Shown piece by piece: positions 33,578 through 45,309 of a stretch of DNA of 64,000 nt. The first letter of the stretch is position 1. Each line of letters opens with the position of its first letter. A program made the position numbers and the translations under genes. The notes under the pieces are model-generated. The model saw only the letters and a program-made list of their open reading frames with translations. It ran no database searches and was not told the DNA's origin. Source of the DNA: Puccinia triticina (Eukaryota > Basidiomycota > Pucciniomycetes > Pucciniales > Pucciniaceae); the NCBI RefSeq assembly GCF_026914185.1, contig NC_070563.1:6407001-6471000 (forward strand), given 5' to 3'.

Positions 33578-36500
33578 TCAGCGGGCGCAAAGCGTGAGGG
33601 AGGGAAGGGGAGGGGGGACGGACACTTGGTCGAGGGCGTCGATGTCGTGCTCGGAGCCGTCGGCGGCGGGCGGCGCGGAGGGTCTGAGGGAGCGACGGGC
33701 GACGAGGGCGGCCTTGCGGGCGGATAAGTGGGCCTGGCAGCGGTCGAGGACGCGGTCGAAGTACTGGGCGGTCTGCTGGTCCTGTTTACACCCCAGCCAT
33801 ATCAACACACACACACACAAGAGGGAGGGGAGAGAGAGAAGGGACGGACGAGCTCGTCGAGGGCGGCGAGGGCGGCCCATGTCCAGCGCAGCCGGGCGAG
33901 CCCGAAGACGCCGAGCGGGGCGGGCTGGGGCGCGGCGGGATCGGGGAGCAAGTCTTGGCAGAGGTGGTGGGCGAGGGTGAGCAGGACGGGCTGGGAGAGC
34001 CGCGATCTTTGGGGCGCGTGCGCGGCCGGCGGGGCGGGGAAGACGGCGGAGAGGGTGGCGGCGGCGGCCGGGCCGTCGAGCAGCGCCGCCAGCGCCGCCG
34101 GGCCCGGCGCCGCCAGGGCGTGCGTGAACAGCTCCTCGTAGTCCGGCGTTTCGGGCCTCGGGCCCGCTTCCGGCGGCCCTCGTGCGGGGGACGACGAGGG
34201 CGGAGCGGCGACAGGGACGGCCGGCCCTCTCTCGCCCATCGCCTCCACCCGCTCTCCGAGCAGATGAAGCGCGTCGAGCACGCGCTCAAACTGGCCCTGC
34301 TCCGCCCCTCTCTCCGCCCTCAACTGGCGCACCTCCTCGACCAGCTCGGCCACCACCTTCTCCCGCCCCGCCGCCTCGGCCTGCTGCGTCCGGCGCATCT
34401 CTGCCACCGTCTGCTCCAGTTGCGCCGAGATCGTCCGGCCGAGCTCGTCCACGATCTCTTTCATCTGCGTCTTCCTGACCACCGCCTCCGGCTCAGGGCC
34501 TAAGAACTTAAAAACGAAAAAAAAAAAAAAACACCGTCAGCCCCAGAACTTCTCCTGAGCGCAAACATACGTACCTTTTTGAGGCCCTCATGCACCGCCT
34601 TCCGCACGACGTCGGCGGTCCTGCCAGTCTCCGCATCCGCGGGCTCCTTGGGCCGGCCATTGAGCTGGTTGTGGGTATCGGAGAGCAAGGCGTTCTTGAC
34701 GTGGTGGGAGACGATGTCGCCGAGGTTCTTGGGGCCCAAGCTGCTCGAGAGGATGGCGAGGAGATGCTCGTGTCTGCGGGTCTCGATGTCTTGCTGGGCC
34801 AGGAACTGGTTGCGCAGCTTCTGCTCTACACACATCACGTCCTTGCTGCTGGTAAGCTCCCACGCTATGGAACATAGAGAGAGAGGAATCGGTCAGCTAC
34901 CTTGTTTGTCGAGACTCTTGGCGAGCAAAGCGTGCACATGATCGACCATCACCGCCCGGCTTTTCTCGAGCTCTACGGCCAGAAGCGGCGGCTCGGCGCG
35001 CGTCATGGCTGGCCCGTTTTCGGAGTGGGGAGAGTCGTTGACGAGCGCGAGGAGCGGGTCAACAAGGTGGTGGTTTTGGGGGGCGGGGCCGGCGGTTTTT
35101 TTGGCATCGGGAACGGAAGAGTCGAGCAGAGGTTGGTCCGGAGGGGCGGAGGAGGAGGGGAGGGCAGGCTTGTCGACGTTCGCTTGGTGAGGGTGATGGG
35201 AGAAGTCGAGGACCTCGGCTTTCTGGACCTGGTGTTCGACGTGGACGTCGACGAGGATTTCCCCGGCAAGGGAGCGACTCCTGACGGGCGGGGCGGCGGA
35301 GTGAGCGGCGGGGGTATCGGGGAGGCAGTTTTTGGAGGGATGGAAGTCGAGGAGGTCTTTGGGGAGGTAGAGCTGGTGGATGCCTTTGGGATGGAGGTTG
35401 AAGACGGAGACGGGCGAGGAGGAGGGCCCGGGCGGGGGGCGGGAGCCTTGGTCGAGGACGAAGGAGATGATCGGGTCGGGCGAGGGGAGCTCGGAGATCT
35501 GGTCGACGAACATCGTCCGAGCGGCGATCCAGGAGTTCGAGCGACTGCGTTGCATGTCCGGCGATTGTCGGGAGGCGGCGACGCGCTCGATGTAGCTGGC
35601 GTCGTCGTCCACCGAGCTCGTTCCCAGCCGGCTTGCTTTTGTGGTGGTGGTGGTGGTGGTGGTGGTGGTGGTGGTGATGGGAGGGAGGTCGGGGAGGAGG
35701 CCGGGCTCGTCGTCGACGGGGTCGCAGAAGTTGAGATGGAAGGTGAAGATGGAGCCGCGGAGGGAGTTAGAGAGCAGGATGGTGCTGTACTGGGGCTGCC
35801 AGGCGGAGTGGCCGAAGCAGGGCAGCGCCTGGGCCGCGGGCGATTCGGGGGGATGGAGGGAGATGCCGATGACCACCTCGGAGATCTCGCTGAGCTGGAC
35901 GGCCTCGACTCGGGTGCCGGAGCGCTTGGTGATCAGGAAGCCCTTGATCGGCCCCCCGGCCCTCGCCAGGAACTCGAGCCGGCTGATCCCGCCCGGACTC
36001 GCCGGCAGCTGGCCGCCCATGATCGTCCAGTGCGGCTTCGAGGTCTGGCGGACCGTCAGGATCTTGTCTTCGGTCACAAACGCGAACGCCGACCCATCCG
36101 GACTGAATGCAAAGGCGGCCACCTAATAAACAAAAAAAAAGTCAGCCAGCCAGAATCTGATGTGATGACATAGGTTGGCACACCCACGTCGGAGCTGGTG
36201 CGCAGGACGTCCTGGCCCTCGAAGGCCTCGAGTTCGGAGAGCGCTTTGGGGAGGGGGGTTCCGCGTTTCCAGGCGGGGGCGAAAGCGCCGCGGTCGAGTC
36301 TGACGAGGATGAGTCTGTGGTCGTTGGTGGAGAGGAGGAAGATGGAGGGGTCGAGCGGATGGGCGCTGAGGGCGACGAAGCGGGCGGGGCGGGGGGCGAG
36401 CGGGAGGTCCTTCTCCGGGCCGCGGAGCAGATGGGAGTCGACGGCGCAGACCTCGGCCAGCACCTCGTAGCTCGCCGAGTCCTCGTCGAACCGGACCGGG

Positions 36501-37605
36501 ACTTTCCAGAGCACGAGTCTGCCGTCGGAGCCTGCGCTGGCTATCCAGCGCCACTTACGACTGCTGCTGCTGCTGTTGTTGTTGATGGTGGTGGTGGTGG
36601 TGGTGGTGGTGGTGGTCGGATGGGAGAGGTCGCCGACGGCGGGGCGGGGTCTGCCGATGCACATGTCGATGACCGGGCCGTCGTGCTTGCGGAGGAGCAT
36701 GCGAGCGCCGCTGTTCTGGTCGATGACGCGGATGCGGCCGGCCTTGGTGGCGTAGCTGATGAAGCCGTCGACGGCGACCCTGTTCCCGGGGGCGAAGAGC
36801 ATGGCGGAGGGGAAGAGGGTGATGGGGAGGACGTGCGGGGGGGGCTCGGCGGTGTAGAGGATCTCCGGGTTGGGCTGGCCGGTGGAGATGGCGAGCTCCT
36901 GGGGCGGGAAGCTCGAGTTGATGGTCAGGCCGATGTTCGGCCTGGTGGGCGCCGGCGTGGGCGGGCGGTGCGGGTGCGGGGAGGCCAGGATGGGCTGCTT
37001 GCTGGCGGCGGTCGGGGCAGGGTCGGAGGCCGAGAAGGGGTTGAGGAAGCCGCCGGGCGGGTGGGTGTTCTTGATCTGCTCGACGAGCCGGATGGCCATG
37101 TACGGCTGGATCCGGCTCTCCAGCGAGTCTTCCTCGGCCTGCGGCTTCTCCGGCGGCGGCTTCTCGGGCTGCGGGTGCGAGCCGGATGGCTGGCTGGTCC
37201 TGGGCGAGAGCTCTTCGCTCTTCATCGGGCTGGGTCTGAGGAGGAGGCGGTCGAGCTGGGTGAGGGTGTGGTGGAGTGAGAGATCGGCGAGAGACATGGG
37301 GAGTGGGAGGAAGTGTACTGACGCAACGCCAACGCAGAAGGGTTTGCACGAAGCGGCTGTGTTTTTCGGATGGCTGTCAGTTGTGCTATGCAGCCACACA
37401 GCAGAGGCTCACTCACCCAGGATATGATGGTGTTTGTTGTTGTTGTTGTTATTGTTGTTTGTCAGTTTGCTTGTTTGTTTCTGTTTGTTTGTTTGTTTGT
37501 TGGGCTGAGGCTGTTTTGTGCTTACTCTGCTGGCTGGAGTGTGGGCTTGGGGGTGAAGTTGAGGTGGAGCAGTTCGAGGAGGGACAGCTGCTGCTGGTCG
37601 GCCAT
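33578..37605 (-). CDS. EDC4: Enhancer of mRNA decapping 4 (Ge-1) homologue
   Basis: This P-body scaffold promotes decapping by Dcp2. Exons 36188-36122 onward are well supported: 37297-36188 (from the internal ATG), 36122-34901, 34864-34575, 34506-33850 and 33781-33578, giving 1160 aa. A further first exon 37605-37526 (MADQQQLSLLELLHL, donor GTAAGC) splices in frame to 37373 or 37385 and would give about 1212 aa. Order: Pro-rich leader, WD40-like region (SAGSDGRLVLWKVP; HPLDPSIFLLSTNDHRLILV; AFAFSPDGSAFAFVTEDKIL), disordered linker, coiled coil (IVDELGRTISAQLEQTVAEM), and an alpha-helical C-terminal domain typical of Ge-1. Two ACC-repeat tracts encode poly-Thr. The last exon end (stop at 33578) is the least certain part. 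Confidence 0.82.
35640..35680. repeat. GGT/ACC trinucleotide repeat in EDC4
   Basis: An almost pure GGT tract on plus encodes about 12 Thr residues on minus. A second tract lies at about 36586-36615. Both are candidates for length variation between isolates. Confidence 0.85.
36586..36615. repeat. Second GGT/ACC repeat in EDC4
   Basis: Encodes poly-Thr followed by Asn and Ser runs in the loop between two WD40-like blades. Confidence 0.85.
37432..37500. repeat. GTT/GTTT simple repeat in 5' part of EDC4
   Basis: A run of GTT and GTTT units lies in the proposed first intron, or the 5' leader if the internal ATG is used. Confidence 0.8.
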
Positions 37606-37933
37606 CTTGACTTTCTGGTGGTTGCTGGCCGCTTCCTCGGCTCCCGGCGGGGCGGCACTTGGCTGGCAGCCTGGGCCCCCCGCTGCCGCCGCCCAGCACC
37701 CCCGAACACAGCAAAACACCACTCAACACACAATAATATATATATTAAATCATGCTCTCAAGTCTAACATGGAATACGAAGGTTTGGGTGTCTTTTGGGG
37801 GGGGGGGGGAGATACATACAAATAATAGTAGGACGGGGTGGTTACGATGGGGGCACAGAAGAAGAAGAAGAAGAAGGGGGATGAGGAGGAGGGAGCGGGA
37901 TTAAGTGGCCTGGAGATGGAAAAGCGAGCCGGG

Positions 37934-39439
37934 TCAGCCGTCCGAAAGCGTGAGAGAGCGAGAGAAGAGAGACGCACGCATGCGGGTGACCTTGGTGCGC
38001 AGATAGATGTCCAGCTCGCTCCCAGGCCGGGCCGCGGCTGGCTTCTCCTGGGGATGAGTGGTTGGATCGACGAGGGGCTCTCCCTGGTGCTGGCAGGCCC
38101 GGGACATCCTGGCGAACGCCTCCGGGGACGACGCGCCTGCGCCGGGGCCAGCAGCGGCACGCCAGTGGCTCGGGACCATGGGGATGCGTTCGCGGACGTG
38201 GATGATGGGGTCATGGCTGGAGCGGGTGAGGGCCTCGATCTTGCCGGGGTTGTTGGTCATCAGACGGATGTCGCGCAGGTCGAGGTCCTCGAGGATCCGG
38301 GCGGCGACGCTGTAGTCGCGCAGGTCGGGGCCGAAGCCGAGCAGGAGGTTGGACTCGAGCGTGTCGAAGCCGAGCTCCTGGAGGTTGTAGGCCTTGATCT
38401 TGTTGAGCAGGCCGATCCCCCTTCCCTCCTGGCGCAGGTAGATCACTGCGCCCCGGTAGGGCGGCGTGGTGAAGATGTGGCGGAGGGAGTCGGCCAGCTG
38501 TTCGCCGCAGTCGCAGCGCTGCGAGCCGATCGTCTCGCCGGTGAAGCATTCGCTGTGGATCCGGACGATCGGCTTCTCCTCCTCTTCGTCATCCTCTTGT
38601 GGCTGGCTGCCTGGCCGGGGGAGGGGGGCGGGGTCGGGGGCGGGGGAGAGCCGGCCGACGTAGGCCCCCCGGACCAGCCGCTCGGTCTCCGTCTCCTCCG
38701 GGCCCCAGACGGCGTCCAGGCTGCGCGAGCGGATCCAACGGGCGTCGGCGGGGGCGGCGGGGTAGGCGTGCATCTGGGCCTGGTCGATCACAAAGGCGAG
38801 GTGCTCCTTGGCGTCGAGGCTGTTGGTGTACAGGTGCAGCCAGAGCTGGCCCTCGCCCGTCGGGATCCGCGTCCGGGCCTCGCACTTCACCGCCACCAGC
38901 CCGCCCGGCTGGCGGGGCTCGGCGGCGTGCGGGGCGAGCGCCGGCGGGTGTGGGGGCAGGGCGCGGCGCAGCTGGCGGATGCATTCGTCGAGCGTCGAGC
39001 GGTGGTGGCGCCGGTCGGGCGAGGAGCCGGGCGAGGAGGAGGGGGAGCGGGAGAAGGTGGAGCAGGTCGAGGTGGAGTCGAGGTCGCTCTCAGCCTGGTG
39101 GTGTTGCTTCTGCTGTGGCTGGTGTTGGGCGTGGTAGGAGTGGAGGTAGTGGTTTCTGGTTTGGCTGTTGAAGAGAGATGGTTCAGTTTTTGTTTGGTGT
39201 TTGTTCAGGGTGGAAGACTGACGCTGGGCTGCTGAGTGCTGCTGTTTCGAGGATGAGTGGGTCTAGGCGTGGTCTGCGGTCGTTGAACTTGCCCTGCGGG
39301 GTTTTGGTGAGCAGGGAGAGGATGTTGAGGTCTGCGGGGGTCTGTTTTCGGTGTCAGTTTTGCTTTTTCTTTTTGCTTTTTGCTTTTGGGTGAGTGAGTG
39401 TCTGCTTACGATGGTTTCTTGGAGACAGGCGATGGTCAT
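37934..39439 (-). CDS. RIB1: GTP cyclohydrolase II, riboflavin synthesis
   Basis: This enzyme opens the GTP imidazole ring in the first step of riboflavin synthesis. Exons 39439-39410 (only ten codons, MTIACLQETI), 39341-39223 and 39164-37934 give 459 aa in consistent phase. The zinc-binding cysteines are in HSECFTGETIGSQRCDCGEQ; the catalytic loop is YLRQEGRGIGLLNKIKAYNL; substrate contacts include TNNPGKIEAL. An N-terminal region of about 180 residues, Gln-, His- and Ser-rich, precedes the core, and an acidic insert (EDDEEEE) sits just before it. Without the two upstream exons no ATG would precede the conserved core, which supports this start. Same strand as EDC4, with 328 bp to the proposed EDC4 start. 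Confidence 0.9.
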
Positions 39440-40519
39440 CGTGTGTGGTTTGGTGGTGGCTGGTGGTGGGTGGTGGTGGTCTGTTTCGGGAGAAAGCGTT
39501 GCTGGAGCAGGAGTGAGTGGCTTACATCAGCATCACAGCACAGCAACCGACTCACCTGAAAAAGAACAGCGAAACACCAAACACACAAAACAGGGCTCAC
39601 TCAAGAACCACGGCAAAATGCACACAGAGATCAAATAGCCAGAACTATGAAAGACAACTCAGGAGCGTGTTCAGGAGGAACACCTGCCCCCACCAAAACA
39701 CTCACAGCATCTTGCAACCAAGTGAGCTGCAAAACTACCATTGTTCACCCCAAGAACACCTCCAACTGCCCATTGATGACTGGGGCACAAGGCCCCACCT
39801 GGTGCACAACAATGGGCACAAATCTTTGCTTGGGAAAATCCATCAAGGCCTCCTCCAGCCTCCACACCAAACACACTCCTCCTCACAACATCTGTCACAA
39901 GACCAGCCACTGGTGGAGCCACAGCATGCAGCTGTAATATCCCTGGTCCTGGCAGCCATCCCACTCCCTGCATGGCAGGACCAAGCACAGCCAGTCAACC
40001 AGCAGGAAAAATGGATGGCCACCAGACATCAACCAACAACAGCTATCACTTGTTTCCAGCTCTGGTGTGACCACAACTACATAGCTGGCAACAACGGCCC
40101 CTCTGTTTCTTACAGATGGCCAGCCCACTATGCAACTGGTCCCTAGCTCAGTGGTCTCACTGCAGTCTAGTGACAGGTTGTTCTTCCTGGATTACCACAA
40201 GTGAGAAATGGGGTCCAGGAGGAGAAAAGGCCACCAAGACCTTGTTGATCATTGTACTGATGGGTTTTTTGGGTCCCAACAGCTGGCCCCTCCTGCTGGG
40301 TGTCCAGGACAGTCCCACACTCTCCTGAAAGCAGTGTCAATGGGTGTGGATGCCTCCAATGGCTGGTGAGGTTGTATGGGCCATCTTTATGGTGCTCAGA
40401 GTTCATTCATGCATCCATAAACCATAATCTGATCAATCTTTTTAAGTGGGATTCCGTGGTGTTAGCTGCCATAGGGGGGCTTATAATCGCAACAATCCAC
40501 TGCTGATCCTGTCTGCTCC
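39440..40519. other. Region without recognisable gene
   Basis: It contains the RIB1 promoter on its left and then sequence rich in CCA/TGG words. An uninterrupted 209-codon plus frame at 39517-40146 has a Gln-, His- and Pro-rich composition typical of noncoding repeats and no domain; I do not call it a gene. Confidence 0.4.
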
Positions 40520-41905
40520 CAGGGTATATAATGTCTTCTTATTAAGGGAGGATTTCCTTGGTGTTGATGTTTTTTTTGGGGGGTATTTTATGTTTTGATT
40601 TGTCATTCTGATGGCCCTTAGCTGAATGCACATGATAATCCTAGGCATAGAATAAGAGATAAAAAAAAGTATTTGATGCCAGAGTGAGCGCTGTGGAACT
40701 CCGACCGGTGCTGGGCCGTTGGCAGTTACTGGAAGGGAGAGTGCGCTGTGCGCTGCCTTCGCAGTGGTCCAGAAAAGAGGTGAGGAATCGAGGATAGCAG
40801 AAGTTGTAGGGGGATTTGTTGGGAGACGACAGGAGTAGATCCTTGTTGGCGGTGGTTTGTTGTTGGATGATCTGGAAAAGAAAGAAGTCCAGCGAGAAAG
40901 GGCCGGGAGGTGTGATCTAAAGAAGGGATTTGGGGAAAATGGGACTCAAGGTGCTGAGAGTTTGAACTCAGAAGACACACAGACTCAGAGAGGGATCAAT
41001 AAAATTAAGATTCTGGATGGATGATCTGAAAAGCCAAAAGAAAAGGGTTCAGACAAAGTCCATGCCGCCCCATCATCTGAGTTCGAGCTGAACTCAGACT
41101 CTGGGGACTGTGACATGTTGTGGACAGGTCATCATACACCTGCGCGCCTCTGCGCGCGCAACAACAAGAAGGAAAAGAGAACAGAACACAACCAAAGAAA
41201 ACACAAAACAACACACCAACCCACCACATACATCTCCATTGAAAAGCGCACATATAAGAAAAAAGAAAAGACAAGACAAGACAAGAAAGAGAAGGAAGAG
41301 ACAAAACAGACAAAAAGAAGGGAAAGAGGGGGGAAGGAGATCCTGAAACACCTTGAGGATCTTGAGGACTGAGTTCTTGAGACTGGGGGATGAAAGCTGA
41401 ACCGCGCACTGCTGATTTGATCTGAATCACCGCCTGTACCATTTGGTGCACCACAGCACACTTCTGGGCTTGAGTGCCAATCTTTTCTGGGAGAAAATGG
41501 GTTGGCCTTTGGAGAACACAATTCCAAAATCAGTGTGAGTTTCTGGGATCAAGATGAATGCCCATGTCAATAGTTTTTTTGTTGGCTGGCCCAGCATAAA
41601 AGAACCTTGCTCCCTGCAGTTAGGGATCCTCCTTTGAGTAGCAGGTGTCAATCCCCTCAATTGGTGGGGTTGGATGATACAAGGCAGCAGCACAAAGAGA
41701 CTCCAGGCAGTCCTTGAGGCCAAGGCCTTTGTGATGTGCCACTAGCTACATAGTAGCCTGTTTGGCCATTCCATTGCAGCACCTGATACCATGGATATTT
41801 CAGCAGCAAGAAGAAAAAGGCCATGGCCTGGGGCATAGTTGGGGTCTGGGGTTTGGGATGACCCTCCACCATGGAAGCTTTGGGGGCACTGCCCAGGAAG
41901 TGCCA
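40520..41905 (-). mobile_element. Degenerate, internally deleted copy of the hAT family
   Basis: The left part (40545-40625: AAGGGAGGATTTCC, a GATGTTTTTTTTGGG run, TGGCCCTTAGC) matches the left part of the element at 29631 (29750-29830). The right part (41577-41700) matches the 3' half of its transposase, including AATCCCCTCAATTGGTGGGG. 41815-41900 matches its right subterminal repeat (GGCCATGGCCTGGGGCAT). Most of the transposase is missing and the copy has diverged strongly. Terminal repeats and duplication are not clear, so the boundaries are approximate. Confidence 0.65.
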
Positions 41906-42357
41906 CAGCTGAATTTGGGCTTAATTTTTGTCTGAACTGGGGCAGAATTCCTTAAAATGTGATGGTGAATTGTTCAATTACTGAGCAAGAACTATAGACC
42001 AATCTGATTTGGAGTGATATTTAACCATTGGATGTGAACTATCATTCAACAGATTGAATTCATCTTGAAGTCAAGTTCATGTCAATCCTAACTTAAGTTC
42101 TGCATTTCAAAATCAGGTAGCTCTTGCATATCCAATTTTTTTTGTACATTGGGGTGAACTGCCTTCATCAAATATATATCATGCCTGAAACACAACTGCC
42201 TAGATTTGGATAAAGAAAATATCAGAAGTGCAAAACATTTTAATACTTGTACAAGAGCAGGAGAACTGTACTTTGGCTGGGTAAACAAGGCTGAAACAGT
42301 TCATAAATCACTCAGCTGCAAATGCTCCTCTTTTTTAACAAGTGTGTGGTTGGTGTG

Positions 42358-42403
42358 TGATTTGTCACCCTATTGTCTGCGCTTACAATAGGGTGACAAA
42401 TCA
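42358..42403. repeat. Perfect 19-bp hairpin
   Basis: TGATTTGTCACCCTATTGT (42358-42376) and its exact reverse complement (42385-42403) flank an 8-nt loop. A direct copy of the left arm recurs at 42493-42512. Related words (GTGTGTGATTTGT with CCCCTCTGGT) recur at 49205-49560. Confidence 0.9.
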
Positions 42404-42699
42404 TAGTCCATCAGGGCAGTTACAGCTAGTTTTTTTCTTAAATTTTACCCTCATTTACTCGGCGGAAATACCCCTCTGGTATTAAAAGTGTGTGATTTGT
42501 CACCCTATTGTAAATCACATTATTTTGAGGCCACAGCAATGGGTAAAGGAGGGTGAAATAGTTCCAACACCATTCAGATTGATCTCACCCTCTGGTACAA
42601 ACAATGCGTGAGTGGTGCTTTACAATTTAGTTAAACTTTGGTTACAGACATTTTGTGTTCTGTGGTCCAGTTTAGTTACTACTGAGTTACAGATGAGTT

Positions 42700-43875
42700 T
42701 AGAGAATAACGATTTGGACCCGGGTACGGTTGGCACCCGGGTACCGGGTACGTTTTTTTCCCAAAGCAGGGACCAAGTACCGCACCTGGCACCGCCTGGC
42801 GAGTGCCAGCGGTACTTGGGGCGGGTACCTGCGGTACTTTGTGCCTTTTTTCACATACTTGGCATACGGGAATGGGGACACCAATTCCCCAAAGTCCCTC
42901 TTGCCAAGAGGTATGTCTCTTGGCGAGGTGGTCAAGTCCAGCTTGCCTAGTTGAATACACACCTCTCGGCGGACTGGGATTTGACCAGCTCACTGGGAAA
43001 AACACCCTCAGTGAGCTGGTGTAAAAATTCAGCTTGCCAGGAGCAACAATGGGAAGTTACGTCAACCAGTTTGCCTAGGTGTGATTTAGTTATCCAGTCC
43101 TCTGGGTTGTTAAATCCAACATAAATTGAATCTGTGGGTGTCAAAAGAAAGGCTGAATGTTGATTAACAGTATGGTCCCCCTTTTTTTCCAAGATACTCC
43201 TATTTTTGATGCTGAAATATCTTTTCTGTGACCAAAAATCAGTTATCTGGGTAACTTAGACCAGATAACTGATATTTGGTCACAAAAGTGTTATTTTAAC
43301 ATCAAAAATAGGATTTCCTTGGAATAAATTGGGGTCCATATTGTTAACCAACATTAAACCTTTCTCTTGACACCCACAGATTCAATTTATGTTGGATTTC
43401 ACACCACATGGGACTGGATAACTAATTCACACCTAGGCGAACTGGATAATGTAACTTCCCATTGTTGCCGGGAGGTGTGTATTCCTCTTGGCGAGCTGGA
43501 CTTTGACCAGCTTGCCAAGAGACACACCCCTTGGCAAGATGGATTTCTTGCCGAGAGGTGTAGATTTCTCTTGGCAAACTGGTCAAAGTCCAGCTTGCCG
43601 GGAGGGATGCATTCCTCTCGGCGAGCTGGTACAAATCCATCTTGCCAAGAGGTGTGAATTTCTCTCGGCAAGATGGTCAAAGTCCGGCTTGCCGGGTGCA
43701 ATGTATTGGGCACAGGCACTGCCGCATCAAGAGGCACTTGAGCGGGTACCTCAAGCGGTACCCGGGTACCCCCCACTTTTCACAACAAAACAGGCACCCA
43801 GCACTGCAGGGTGCGTGGTAGTACCTGCCAGATGGTGCTGGGTACCTAGCAACGGGTCCAAATTGTTATTCTCTA
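42700..43875. mobile_element. Long fold-back element with hAT-like ends
   Basis: The two halves are inverted copies over nearly the full 1176 bp: TAGAGAATAACGATTTGGAC at 42700 pairs with the end at 43875. The arms meet around 43240-43270, where AGTTATCTGG and CCAGATAACT form the tip. Flanking 8-mers GATGAGTT (42692-42699) and GATGAGTA (43876-43883) agree in 7 of 8, and TAGAG fits the hAT end consensus. The arms carry repeated words built on CTTGGCGAGCTGG and its complement. No transposase; nonautonomous. Confidence 0.85.
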
Positions 43876-43883
43876 GATGAGTA

Positions 43884-45309
43884 CCAGCTGAGTTATGGAT
43901 GCTTCATATATAGTTGGATATCATTTCATTTTTGATTATACATATGATGTAGTAGACATTGCACTGATTTGTGAAAACAATACAAGGTAAGGCACTCCCT
44001 GGGGAGTGCCCCACAAGCTTCCCTGGTGCTCATACCCCCTCCCAAAACCCGGTGAACATCCTTAGTCTGCTTGTGCACCTTTCAGCAATGTTTATGGGCA
44101 GTAAAAAGCTTCCCAAGGGGAGCTGCCCACCAAAACCTTGCAGCTTTCTCAGGATCAGCAAAAGCTGCAGGTGATTCAGTTCAACTGATTTCATCATCCG
44201 CCTTTATACAGCTTTATACCCATGAACCTACTACTATCAACCCTTTCAGAGCATCTTTACCAGTGGCTAGTTTAGCTTGCAGCTAGCTAGTTTAGCCATC
44301 AGAGCATCCCAGTCTGTCTGCTAAATGCTTGGGTCAAGTAAGGCTGGGTTTGTAAATGCCCTCCTAGCCTGAGGATTCATTTCACTGCAGGTTGAGGCTT
44401 GCTTAATGCAGCAAGCCCAAACCTGAAATCAGGCCTGGACATATAGCAATGGTCAGCTCATGACAACTGTGCAACACATCCAATTACAGTTGAAATAAAA
44501 TGTATTGACCAAGCCAATCCCAAAGATATCACAAATGAGGGGGGCAATACAAAATGCAAAAAATACAGTGGATTGTATTGGGTGAGCAATACAATATGCA
44601 ACCCAGGGGAATACAAATATGTTGGATTTGTTGGATGGTTGCTCATGAGCTAGCTCTCTAACTGTGGATATCCCACAGCTGGCACACTAGTGAAGATCGC
44701 TGCTTGCAATTTTAGTTGACAGTAGCTGCTAGTCAAACCTTGTGCAAAATCAGCTTGGCTTGTTAAACTTGGCTAATGCTAGATTACACTGATTAGCAGC
44801 TGTAAGTTGCTGCTCAACATGCAGCCTTTTCTCTCCAACATTTTGTCGCTGTATGTACCTGTGGCTGAGTATGTGCCGCAATGTGATATTTGCATGGCAG
44901 CAGAGTTACCAAGCTAGCTGCAGTTCAGGGGGGCTCACCAGAAGGATACCCAGGAAAAGGATTACTGTGGTGTTGCTTGGGGTGGTTTCTTTCAATGAAT
45001 TTTAGGTTGGATCTGTTGTGGGATGATGATTAGGGGGGTTTCGAATTGAAATTTAAGGAGGATGATGGAGGTTAGCTTGACTCCCTATCTTTAAAGTACC
45101 TCCCAAGTTTTGTTGGAGCTGTGTACATAAACAGGGGGGCTCATCCGTCGCCTTTTTTGTGTTATTGATGTGTGATGAGGTGGTGTTGCGTGCGCAGGGG
45201 GTGGGCTGTTTCCTCGCTGGGAAGGACAGCCGAGCAGATAACAGCCCACCCCCCATCCCAGCCCATCCCAGCCCAGCCCACCCTCCCTATCCACTCCCAT
45301 CCACCCACG
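43884..45309. other. Repeat-rich intergenic region
   Basis: No gene recognised. It includes a palindrome near 43991-44011 (GGCACTCCCTGGGGAGTGCC), a MITE-like element at 44455-44651 and, from 45200, the C-rich leader of the acyl-CoA synthetase gene. Confidence 0.45.
44455..44651. mobile_element. Small MITE-like element
   Basis: The left end AGCTCATGA... CAACACATCCAA (44455-44482) is an inverted copy of the right end TTGGATTTGTTGG... TCATGAGCT (44623-44651), with small gaps. About 197 bp, no coding capacity. Confidence 0.5.

Noticed and set aside
34902..36173. 423-codon open frame on plus
   Set aside because: It is antisense to EDC4 in very GC-rich DNA, reads as low-complexity Gly, Val, Glu and Arg, and has no domain; stop codons are rare there by composition.
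36317..37279. 320-codon open frame on plus
   Set aside because: Antisense to the WD40-like part of EDC4, again Gly-, Val- and Asp-rich repetition from GC bias.
37838..39235. 465-codon open frame on plus
   Set aside because: Antisense to RIB1, Gly-rich and Val-rich low complexity without motif; a shadow of the GC-rich coding strand.
39517..40146. 209-codon plus frame
   Set aside because: Gln-, His- and Pro-rich text with no conserved pattern, in a repeat region; no splice or start context.
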